From positions 124,001-188,000 of the forward strand of contig NZ_BKBA01000002.1 in assembly GCF_007992835.1 (NCBI RefSeq): 64,000 nucleotides of DNA, written 5' to 3'. Below are positions 36,210 to 46,484 of this stretch, piece after piece. Positions within the stretch are counted from its first letter, which is position 1, and every line of letters begins with the position of its first letter. The translations under genes and the position numbers were made by a program. The notes below the pieces were generated by a model. The model had not been told where the DNA came from. It did not search any database and saw nothing but the letters and a program-made list of their open reading frames with translations. The DNA comes from Knoellia locipacati. Its GTDB lineage: Bacteria > Actinomycetota > Actinomycetes > Actinomycetales > Dermatophilaceae.

Positions 36210-38745
36210 GCAGCTCGACCTCGACCGTCGTCTCGAGGGCCGCGACGAGGTCGAGGTCGGTGGCGCCGCCGTCGGCCCGCTCGTGCCGCACCCGCACGAC
36301 GACGCCGGGAGCGAGCGTCTCGGCATCGAGGTCGACGACGAGGCGGTCCGACGCCCGGATCTCGCCGAGCGTGCGACGCAGGTGCGGCGGCAGGACCAGG
36401 GGCAGGATCCCCATCCCGACGAGGTTCGTGCGGTGGATCCGCTCGAACGACGCGGCGAGCACGGCACGGACCCCGAGCAGGTGCTGCGCCTTGGCGGCCC
36501 AGTCGCGCGAGCTGCCCATCCCGTAGCGCTCGCCGGCCACGACGACGGTGGGCAGCCCCTGCGCCGCGTAGCGCTCGGCGACCTCGAACACCGGCGCCAC
36601 CGAGCCGTCGGCGTGCCGGGTCGTGCCCGGCGCTCCGCCCGGGGCGAGGGCGTTGACCATCGTCGCGTTGACGTAGGCGCCGCGCACCATCGCCTCCCAG
36701 TTGCCGCGTCGCGCGGCCAGCACCCCGAGGTCCTCGCGGGGCTCACCGCGCGCCACGAGGAAGTCCGCCAGCGGGCTGTCGGTCGGGATCGCGCTCGCCG
36801 GCGAGATGTGGTCGGTGGTGATGTCGTCGCCGAGGACGAGCAGTGGATGCGCCGAGAAGGGGGCCGGCGCCGGGGCGTCCGCCCGCGCGAACGGCGGTCG
36901 TCGCAACGTCGTCGAGTCCGGGTCCCAGGCAAAGGTCGGACCCGTGGGCGCGTCGAGCGCGGCCCAGGCCTCGCTCCGATGGGCCTGCGCGAAGGCCTCG
37001 CGGAAGTCGTCGGCGTCCACCGACTCGGCCGTCGCGGCGGCGACCTCCGCGTCGGTCGGCATGAGGTCGGCCAGCCGCACGGAGCGACCGTCCGCCGTGG
37101 TGGCGAGGACGGCGGACTCGATGTCCTGCGCGGCGTCCCCGAGGAGCGCGTGGGCCACGACGAGCGCCGGCGACATGAGGAAGCCGGTGTCCAGGTCGGG
37201 GTGGACGCGACCCGGGAAGTTGCGGTTCCCGCTGAGCACCGCCACGGGCTTCGCCCGGCCCGCACGCCGGGCCGCCTCGACCTCCGGGGGCAGCGAGCCG
37301 GAGTTGCCGATGCACGTTGTGCAGCCGAACCCGACGAGGGCGAAGCCGACCGACGCCAGGTCGTCGAGGAGCCCGGACCTGTGCAGGTACCACTGTGCCG
37401 CAGGCGATCCCGGGGCGAGAGAGGTCTTGACCCACGGCTTGCTCGTGATCCCGTGACGTCGCGCGTTGCGCGCGAGGAGGCCCGCGGCGACGAGCTGCGA
37501 CGGGTCGGAGGTGTTGGTGCAGCTCGTGATCGACGCGATGGCGACCGGTGCCGCCGGGATCGCGCCGTCACCCTCGCTGGGCCTCTCCCCCACCGCCTCC
37601 GGTATGCCGTGGAGCCGCAGCCGGTCCTGCGGCCGGGTGGGCCCGGCGACCGTCCGCCCCACCGAAGCGAGGTCGAGCTCGAGGGTTCGGGTGTAGTCCG
37701 GGTCGAGGCCGGGGTCGAACCAGAGCCCGGCGGCGCGGTGGTGCGCCTCGACGAGCCCGGCGTCGACGCGGTCCCGACCCACGAGCCCGAGGTACGACAC
37801 CACGGCCGCATCCACCGGGAAGTAGCCCGTCGTCGCGCCGTACTCGGGCGCCATGTTGGCCACCACTGCCCGCTGCCCGACGGTGAGCGTCGTGACCCCC
37901 GGGCCGTGGAACTCGACGAAGTCCCCGTTGACCCCGAGCTCTCGCAGCAGGTGCGTCACCGTGAGGGCGAGGTCGGTCGCCGTGACGCCCTCGGACAGCG
38001 CGCCCACGAGCCGCACACCGACGACGTCGGGGATCCGCAGGGTCGTGGGCAACCCGAGCATGACCAGCTCCGCCTCGAGGCCGCCGATCCCCCACCCCAG
38101 GACACCCAGGCCGTTGACCATCGGCGTGTGGCTGTCGGTCCCGAGCATGACGTCGGGCCGCAGGAAGCCGTCGACCACCTCGCTCACGGTCGCGAGCTGC
38201 TCGAGGTTGATCGTGTGCATGATGCCGGTCCCCGGCGGGTTGAGGTGCACCGTGGGCATCGCCGAAGCCGCCCACTTGAGGAACGAGAAGCGCTCCCCGT
38301 TGCGTCGCAGCTCGAGGGCCTGGTTGCGCTCCACGGCGTCCGCGGACGCGTAGGCCTCGACCGCGAGGGAGTGGTCCACCGAGACCTCGACCGGCAGCCG
38401 CGGGGTGAGGACCTCGGGGTCCCGACCCGCCTCGGCCAGGCAGTCGCGCATGGCGGCGAGGTCGACCAGTGCCGGCGTGCTCGTCGTGTCGTGCATGAGC
38501 AGCCGGCCCGGCGTGACGTCGATCTCGACACGGCTCGTGCGGGTGGTGACCCAGCACCGGAGCGCCGTGAGCGCGCGCTCGCGCTCCTCCCCGCTCATGC
38601 AGCGCGCGACGTTCTCGGCGAGCAGCCGCAGGACGTAGGGGTGGCGCGACGGGTCGTCACCGAGGAGCTGGGGCACGTCGACCATGGGATAGCGCCGACC
38701 CCGGTGGTCCAGGGTCGCCGTGCAGAACACATCGGGGGCCGTCAC
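36154..38745 (-). CDS. Aconitase-family hydratase (AcnA/AcnD-like)
   Basis: About 863 residues, one polypeptide with the Fe-S domain followed by the swivelling domain, as in AcnA/IRP and AcnD. Cluster cysteines are in IASITSCTNTSDPSQLVA and in GFGCTTCIGNSGSLPPE. HLNPPGTGIMHTINLEQLAT with MLGTDSHTPMVNGLGVLGWG and the C-terminal YGMGSSRDWAAKAQHLLGVR complete the active site. A GTG at 38745 is chosen; the open upstream extension runs through an operator. Because it sits with two GntR regulators and a carboxylate operon, it may be a specialised hydro-lyase rather than the TCA-cycle aconitase. Confidence 0.88.
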   Translation of the reverse strand: MTAPDVFCTATLDHRGRRYPMVDVPQLLGDDPSRHPYVLRLLAENVARCMSGEERERALTALRCWVTTRTSRVEIDVTPGRLLMHDTTSTPALVDLAAMRDCLAEAGRDPEVLTPRLPVEVSVDHSLAVEAYASADAVERNQALELRRNGERFSFLKWAASAMPTVHLNPPGTGIMHTINLEQLATVSEVVDGFLRPDVMLGTDSHTPMVNGLGVLGWGIGGLEAELVMLGLPTTLRIPDVVGVRLVGALSEGVTATDLALTVTHLLRELGVNGDFVEFHGPGVTTLTVGQRAVVANMAPEYGATTGYFPVDAAVVSYLGLVGRDRVDAGLVEAHHRAAGLWFDPGLDPDYTRTLELDLASVGRTVAGPTRPQDRLRLHGIPEAVGERPSEGDGAIPAAPVAIASITSCTNTSDPSQLVAAGLLARNARRHGITSKPWVKTSLAPGSPAAQWYLHRSGLLDDLASVGFALVGFGCTTCIGNSGSLPPEVEAARRAGRAKPVAVLSGNRNFPGRVHPDLDTGFLMSPALVVAHALLGDAAQDIESAVLATTADGRSVRLADLMPTDAEVAAATAESVDADDFREAFAQAHRSEAWAALDAPTGPTFAWDPDSTTLRRPPFARADAPAPAPFSAHPLLVLGDDITTDHISPASAIPTDSPLADFLVARGEPREDLGVLAARRGNWEAMVRGAYVNATMVNALAPGGAPGTTRHADGSVAPVFEVAERYAAQGLPTVVVAGERYGMGSSRDWAAKAQHLLGVRAVLAASFERIHRTNLVGMGILPLVLPPHLRRTLGEIRASDRLVVDLDAETLAPGVVVRVRHERADGGATDLDLVAALETTVEVELLRSGGVIPMILRRETARG

Positions 38746-38759
38746 CCGCCGAGCATGAC

Positions 38760-38824
38760 GGTTATAACCTATCTCCGCAAGTCGCCTGCGCGAGCGCCTC
38801 ACATGCTGGGATAGGGTTATAACC
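38760..38824. promoter_or_regulatory. Twin GGTTATAACC palindromes between aconitase-family gene and GntR
   Basis: Identical 10-bp palindromes lie at 38760-38769 and 38815-38824, 55 bp apart (about five helical turns), so one dimer could bind each on the same face and loop the DNA. Flanking bases extend them as an inverted pair (GGTTATAACCTAT against ATAGGGTTATAACC). The right copy ends one base before the GntR ATG. The left one lies about 15 bp before the aconitase-family GTG, and both overlap likely -10 boxes (TATAAC, TAGGGT). Confidence 0.8.
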
Positions 38825-39475
38825 ATGACCAAGAGCGAGTCGGCCTACCAGCTGCTGCGTGACCGCATCCTCTCCGGCGCCCTCGCACCCGGACAGGTCC
38901 TCCAGCAGCGCGAGCTCGCCGCGACGCTCGGCATCTCGACCACTCCCCTGCGCGAGGCGCTCCGTCGGCTCATGACCGAGGGGCTCGTCGACCTCGACTC
39001 GCACCGCGACGCCCGCATCACCGAGCTGCGGGCCGAGCAGGCTCGTGACCTCATCGAGCTGCGCTCTGCCCTCGACCCCCTGGCCGCGGCCCTGGCCGCC
39101 GAGCGGCGCACGAGCGACGACCTCGCCGAGATGCGTGCGGCGCTCGACGCGCTGGAGCCCCTCGCGTCCGGGACCACGGTCGAGCAGCTCGGCGCGCACC
39201 GGCGGTTCCACCGCGCGGTCTACACCGCGGGTCACAACCCGCTGCTCGTGGCGTCGCTCGAGCAGCTGTGGGACCAGTCCGACCGCTACCGGCTCCTCGT
39301 CCTGGCGGGTGGCGACCCGAGCGCCGACGGGTCCGAGGCCGGCGACAAGGCGCAGGAGCACCGAGCCCTCGTCGCTGCGATCGCCGACCGTGACGGCGAG
39401 ACCGCGGCCGAGGTCATGCGTGGCCACATCGGCACGAGCCTCGGGGCCCGGGCGGTGCGACAGCTCGGTCAGTGA
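38825..39475 (+). CDS. GntR-family regulator, FCD type
   Basis: 216 residues. The helix-turn-helix is LQQRELAATLGISTTPLREA, followed by LRRLMTEGLVDLDSHRDARI. The FCD domain has QLGAHRRFHRAVYTAGHNPL, AQEHRALVAAIADRDGE and MRGHIGTSL, matching the D/H-x3-H...H...H metal set. Its start codon touches an operator palindrome, and transcription may start at or near the ATG, giving a leaderless message. It probably represses the divergent aconitase-family gene and itself. The last seven bases overlap the convergent gene at 39469. Confidence 0.92.
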   Translation: MTKSESAYQLLRDRILSGALAPGQVLQQRELAATLGISTTPLREALRRLMTEGLVDLDSHRDARITELRAEQARDLIELRSALDPLAAALAAERRTSDDLAEMRAALDALEPLASGTTVEQLGAHRRFHRAVYTAGHNPLLVASLEQLWDQSDRYRLLVLAGGDPSADGSEAGDKAQEHRALVAAIADRDGETAAEVMRGHIGTSLGARAVRQLGQ

Positions 39476-40182
39476 CCCTCGGCGGGTGCCGCGAGGGCCG
39501 GGTCGTGACCGTGGCGGGCCAGGGCCTCGCCGACCCACCCGGACTCGATGAGCTCGTCCACGACCGAGCCCACCCAGGCGATGGTCCCGTCGTCGTGACG
39601 ACGTGAGATGGCGACGGCCTGCGGGATCTGCATGAACGCACCGTCCAGGACACGCAGGCCCGGGTTGGCCGCCACGTAGGCCTCGATCGGTTGTGCCACA
39701 CCGGCGGCCACGTCGAGGCCCTCCTGCTCGAAGACGTCGACACCGTCCGACCCACGCACGATCTCCGCACTCGTGATCTCGCGGGTGAGGTGCAGGTCGT
39801 AGGCCGACCCGGTCTTGACCCCGATCCGTATCCCGTCCCGGTCGACCTCGGACGCCGAGCGGAGCGGGGAGGCGTCGCGGACGGCATACGCGCCCTCGAT
39901 GAGGACGTAGGGCGACGAGAAGGCGAGCTCCTCTGCACGCACCGGGTCCACTGCAAGGAAGCACACGTCGGCCGCGCCGTCGCGGACCGCGTCGACGGAC
40001 TTGCGAGCCGCGTCCCACAGGACCAGCTCGACGGGCACCCCGAGCCGGCGGCCGAGCTCCTGGGCGATGTCGACCGTGATCCCGGCCGGGTCATCGGCCG
40101 AGCCGTTGGTCAGGACGGCGTTGCCGAGGTTGATCGAGGCGCGCAGGACGCCGGAGGGCGCGAGGTCGGGTGTGGTCGTCAC
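39469..40182 (-). CDS. Family 3 solute-binding-protein-like, lacking a signal peptide
   Basis: 237 residues with the two-lobe fold of amino acid ABC binding proteins: LGNAVLTNGSADDPAGITVD, then DIAQELGRRLGVPVELVLWD and SVDAVRDGAADVCFLAVDPV, which are typical. The GTG at 40182 with GGGAG upstream gives no signal sequence, and the in-frame extension further upstream is not signal-like either. No permease or ATPase genes are near. It could be a cytoplasmic sensor, or an enzyme of the cyclohexadienyl-dehydratase type built on this fold. It converges on the GntR gene. Confidence 0.8.
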   Translation of the reverse strand: MTTTPDLAPSGVLRASINLGNAVLTNGSADDPAGITVDIAQELGRRLGVPVELVLWDAARKSVDAVRDGAADVCFLAVDPVRAEELAFSSPYVLIEGAYAVRDASPLRSASEVDRDGIRIGVKTGSAYDLHLTREITSAEIVRGSDGVDVFEQEGLDVAAGVAQPIEAYVAANPGLRVLDGAFMQIPQAVAISRRHDDGTIAWVGSVVDELIESGWVGEALARHGHDPALAAPAEGH

Positions 40183-40321
40183 GATCGCGATGCTCCCACC
40201 CCCACGGGTGTCGCGCCCCGCGATGCTCGGCAGCTGGACCGCGTCGGGCCTCCGGGCGCCCGCTGACCTTGCGGGAGGTCTGTCCTGCCTCCCGGCGCCG
40301 ACCACGGCTACCCTGACCGGC

Positions 40322-40756
40322 ATGACGACCAGCCCCGATGAGGAACGACGGCGCGCGCAGAGGTGGGACGACCCCGACGGTGCCGTCGCCGAGGCCCGCG
40401 CGAGGGCCGAGCGCTCCGCCGACTGGAGCGCCGCGGTCACGGCCGTGAGCGGCACGGGCGAGGCCGAGCGGGGCGGCGTCCGCGTCGAGGTCGACGCCGA
40501 GGGTGTGCTGCGCCGGCTCACGGTGAGCGACGTCGTCGCCGCCAAGGGTGGCCGCGTCGTCGAGCTGGGCGTCCTCGCTGCCGTCCGGACCGCGCAGGAG
40601 GACGTCACCGCGCAGGTGCACGAGCTCACGGCGCGCGCATGGGGCGAGGACTCGGCGACGACACGGGTCGTGAGCCAGGAGTTCACGGCCAACCAGACGG
40701 CTCCGCGTGACGAGCCGGACTCCACTCACGCACGCAACGACGGAGGCCAGTGGTGA
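40322..40756 (+). CDS. YbaB/EbfC-fold protein
   Basis: 144 residues. An N-terminal helical arm of about 40 residues rich in Arg/Ala/Glu is followed by the YbaB-type sheet (GVRVEVDAEGVLRRLTVSDV) and a C-terminal helix (LGVLAAVRTAQEDVTAQVHE). YbaB proteins bind DNA as dimers. Actinobacterial loci for type VII substrates often carry such proteins at their head, with unknown purpose. It overlaps the next gene by four bases. A paralogue follows. Confidence 0.75.
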   Translation: MTTSPDEERRRAQRWDDPDGAVAEARARAERSADWSAAVTAVSGTGEAERGGVRVEVDAEGVLRRLTVSDVVAAKGGRVVELGVLAAVRTAQEDVTAQVHELTARAWGEDSATTRVVSQEFTANQTAPRDEPDSTHARNDGGQW

Positions 40757-41142
40757 GCGGCACCGGCGGCTTCGACCTCGGTCTCGACGGCGACATCCCC
40801 GCACAGGGTGACCTCGACCGCGCCGTGGCCCGCGCGCGTGCGGCGTTCGCGTGGCGAGCCTCGGTCGACGCGATGACGGCCGAGGGCGTGAGGGACGGCG
40901 TCGTGGCGACGGTCTCCGGGACCGGCGGCCTGCGCGGTCTCACGGTCCCCACGTCGGCCTGCGCCGGCGGCGGTGACGCGGTCGCCGCGTCCATCCTGGG
41001 CGCCGTGGCCGACGCCCAGGCGCTGCTGGCACGCCAGATCAGGGACAGCGCGGTCGCGGCGTTCGGGTCCGACTCGGCCGAGGTCGACACCATCTCGCGC
41101 TCGGTCGAGGCGAGGTTCAACGTCGGCGACGAGCGCCGCTGA
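40753..41142 (+). CDS. Second YbaB/EbfC-fold protein
   Basis: 129 residues. It has the same plan as its neighbour: a helical arm (DLDRAVARARAAFAWRASVD), a central sheet (GVVATVSGTGGLRGLTVPTS) and a C-terminal helix (ASILGAVADAQALLARQIRD). The GTG at 40753 overlaps the previous stop (GTGA) and has GGAGG six bases upstream. The pair probably forms a heterodimer or arose by duplication. Confidence 0.72.
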   Translation: MSGTGGFDLGLDGDIPAQGDLDRAVARARAAFAWRASVDAMTAEGVRDGVVATVSGTGGLRGLTVPTSACAGGGDAVAASILGAVADAQALLARQIRDSAVAAFGSDSAEVDTISRSVEARFNVGDERR

Positions 41143-41157
41143 CGACGCCCTGCGGGC

Positions 41158-41526
41158 TCAGTCCCAGAGCTTCAGGCCCAGCTGAGCGAGCTGGACGAGT
41201 GCCCGCACCATGCCTGCCGTGAGCGCCACGGCGACGAACCCCCAGAAGCCCCAGCGCAGCGCCAGGGCCGCACCGCTGCCCGGCGCGCTCGCCCGCATCG
41301 CGCTCCACCAGTGGTTGTCGGCGAGCGGGCCGTAGCCGCCGTCGGGGCCCGGGAGGAACGGCAGCCACCAGCTGCCCGCCTCGTTGGCCCGCAGCGCCTC
41401 GGTGATGACGGGCCTCACGATGAGCCACCACACGGCCGCGAGGATGGCGACGACGCCCAGCAACGCGATGACGGCGAAGGCGCGGGCTCCCCAGAGGAAC
41501 AGTTCCGTGTCGGTGTCGGCAGGCAC
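41158..41526 (-). CDS. Small membrane protein of unknown function
   Basis: About 122 residues. It has a first hydrophobic segment (ARAFAVIALLGVVAILAAVW, about 10-33) and a second one (ALRWGFWGFVAVALTAGMVR) near the C-terminus, with an extracytoplasmic Trp/Pro/Gly-rich loop between them (GSWWLPFLPGPDGGYGPLAD). I do not recognise the family. The GTG at 41526 has AGGG eight bases upstream; another GTG at 41532 is possible. It is the only minus-strand gene within the 40322-43042 island. Confidence 0.65.
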   Translation of the reverse strand: MPADTDTELFLWGARAFAVIALLGVVAILAAVWWLIVRPVITEALRANEAGSWWLPFLPGPDGGYGPLADNHWWSAMRASAPGSGAALALRWGFWGFVAVALTAGMVRALVQLAQLGLKLWD

Positions 41527-41702
41527 GCGCACGACCCTAGCCGCTGGGTGACGTGCGTCGGCCGGGCGACGCCGGCAGACCCGCGGCCGACGCCGAGCGC
41601 ACGATCGGACGGGGAGTGCTCCCCATCGCGCATGCTCCCGGGACCGACCTAGGATGACAGCGCACCGAGCCGGTGACACTGCACCCAGGGAGGGGATCCG
41701 CG

Positions 41703-42008
41703 ATGACGCAGTTCGACGTCAGGCCCGACGACATAGGGGGCCACGCCAACGAGGTGGCCAGCCTGTCGGCACGACTCAGCACGGCGTCCTCGGCCGGGCA
41801 GACGACCCTCGACTCGAGCGCGTTCGGTCTGGTCAACGTCTTCCTCGCCACGGCTGCGACGGGGCTGGCCGGCATCGCACAGGGCGCCATCAGCAACAGC
41901 TCCAAGGACATGACCGAGACGATGCGCAACCTCAGGCAGGTCGTCAAGCAGTACGAGTCCGACGACACCGGCGCGAGCAACCGCGTCATCAAGGCGGGCG
42001 AGCGATGA
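41703..42008 (+). CDS. EspC/WXG100-like type VII secretion substrate
   Basis: 101 residues forming two helices. FDVRPDDIGGHANEVASLSA resembles the N-terminus of EspC-type (DUF2580) proteins. An AFG turn at residues 40-42 stands where WxG lies in ESAT-6-like proteins. The C-terminus carries the type VII export signal YxxxD (Y84-ESD-D88). GGAGGGG seven bases upstream of the ATG at 41703 fixes the start. Its stop overlaps the next start (ATGA), as expected for a co-secreted or co-folded partner. Confidence 0.75.
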   Translation: MTQFDVRPDDIGGHANEVASLSARLSTASSAGQTTLDSSAFGLVNVFLATAATGLAGIAQGAISNSSKDMTETMRNLRQVVKQYESDDTGASNRVIKAGER

Positions 42009-43042
42009 GCGACAACCCCCTGGTCGTCGCGCCGTCGGAGCGCAGCTGGCACAGCGGTGCCGGGCTGCTGGACTCCGGCATGGGTGTGGCCAACAGCATC
42101 AAGGACGAGAGCTGGGTCGACTTCGCCCTCTCCGGGGTGGCCGTGGGCTTCGATGTCGTGGCGACCTACTCGGACCCGCTCGGGTCCCTGTTCGCGGCAG
42201 GCATCGGATGGATCATCGACCACCTCGACCCGATCAAGGGCTGGTTCGACGACCTCACCGGCAACCCCGAGGCGGTCTCGGCGTTCGCCGGCACCTGGCT
42301 CAACGTCTCGATCGAGGTCGGCGGCGTCCGCGACGACTTCAAGAGCGAGTCCGACAGCAAGCTCGAGGGCATGTCGGGCCCCAACATCGCGGCCTACCGC
42401 GAGCACGTGCGCAACGAGCTGCGCAAGCTCAAGATCCTCGAGGTCGGCAGCGGTGCGATGTCCGTCGGGTTCGAGGCCTGTGCCGTCATCGTCGGGTTCG
42501 TCCACGGTCTCCTGCGCGACGCCCTCGCCCAGATCGCCGGAGCGATCTGCAGCTACGTCGCCGAGCTCGTCATCACGCTGGGTGCCGCGACCCCGCTCGT
42601 CATCCACCAGGCGACGACCCGGGTCTCCGCCCTGGCCGCCGAGATCGTGCCCAAGATCAAGGGGCTCAAGAACTCGGTCCACGACCTCGACTCGCTGGTG
42701 AGCAAGCTCAAGGACATCCTCAACGACATCCCGCGCTTCCTCGGTGACCGCTACTCCGTGCCGAACCACCCGAACCTCAAGTGGCGCAACGTCCTCAACG
42801 AGGACGGCGGCTGGCTCAAGAAGATCCCGGGCATCGACAAGGCCACCGTGAGCGAGCAGCTCGCCGTCGTCCAGGCCCGTCAGAAGTACCAGTGGTTCAT
42901 CCAGCGCAACCCCGACCTCTTCGACAAGGCGGTCTCCGACGCCCTGCGCGAGGGCAAGCCGACCAACGTCACCGACGCCCTCAAGGCGATCACCGACGCG
43001 CTCGACCGCCAGATCAAGCGGGAGCCGGTCCCCCACGGCTGA
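42005..43042 (+). CDS. Large helical WXG100-like/PPE-like secreted partner protein
   Basis: 345 residues, no signal peptide. The N-terminal 160 residues contain the pattern DHLDPIKGWFDDLTGNPEAV, then SAFAGTWLNVSIEVGGVRDD, seen in actinobacterial WXG100-like proteins. Two hydrophobic helical hairpins (about 150-205: SVGFEACAVIVGFVHGLLRD, ICSYVAELVITLGAATPLVI) could insert into membranes. A charged coiled-coil-like stretch and a unique 100-residue C-terminus (RYSVPNHPNLKWRNVLNEDG onward) follow; I see no known toxin motif there. It is translationally coupled to the EspC-like gene. It may be a type VII effector. Confidence 0.68.
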   Translation: MSDNPLVVAPSERSWHSGAGLLDSGMGVANSIKDESWVDFALSGVAVGFDVVATYSDPLGSLFAAGIGWIIDHLDPIKGWFDDLTGNPEAVSAFAGTWLNVSIEVGGVRDDFKSESDSKLEGMSGPNIAAYREHVRNELRKLKILEVGSGAMSVGFEACAVIVGFVHGLLRDALAQIAGAICSYVAELVITLGAATPLVIHQATTRVSALAAEIVPKIKGLKNSVHDLDSLVSKLKDILNDIPRFLGDRYSVPNHPNLKWRNVLNEDGGWLKKIPGIDKATVSEQLAVVQARQKYQWFIQRNPDLFDKAVSDALREGKPTNVTDALKAITDALDRQIKREPVPHG

Positions 43043-43101
43043 CCGTGGGCACGGCGGCCACCGTGGCCGTCAGGCGCCGGTGGTGACGGTGTGCGTCGCC
43101 G

Positions 43102-46303
<3,202 letters not shown>

Positions 46304-46413
46304 GGGCTTCTCCCCGGCGAGCGATGTGGGCACCCTGTGCACCCCCGGGGCGAAAAGATAGGGCATCCCGGCGCCCTCGCGCAGCACCCGGAACCCGGCC
46401 CGGCCGCAGGAGG

Positions 46414-46434
46414 GCATGACCGGGCCGGTCATGC
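46414..46434. repeat. Near-perfect palindrome GCATGACCGG-G-CCGGTCATGC
   Basis: Ten-base perfect arms surround one G in the 181 bp between the two paralogous secreted-protein genes, 50 bp past the stop of the upstream one. It may be the terminator of 46485-48740 or an operator for 45359-46303. Confidence 0.5.
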
Positions 46435-46484
46435 ATCGGGTCACGACCCACCGCGTGGGCGACCAGCGCTCAGCCGAAGGCGGC

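Noticed and set aside
36154-38832. Aconitase-family start at 38832
   Set aside because: The extra 29 codons run through an operator palindrome and read as basic, unconserved sequence. The GTG at 38745 gives a family-like N-terminus.
42005-43042. Known toxin domain at the C-terminus of the WXG100-like protein
   Set aside because: No nuclease, deaminase or ADP-ribosyltransferase motif could be recognised in the last 100 residues. It is left as unknown rather than named.
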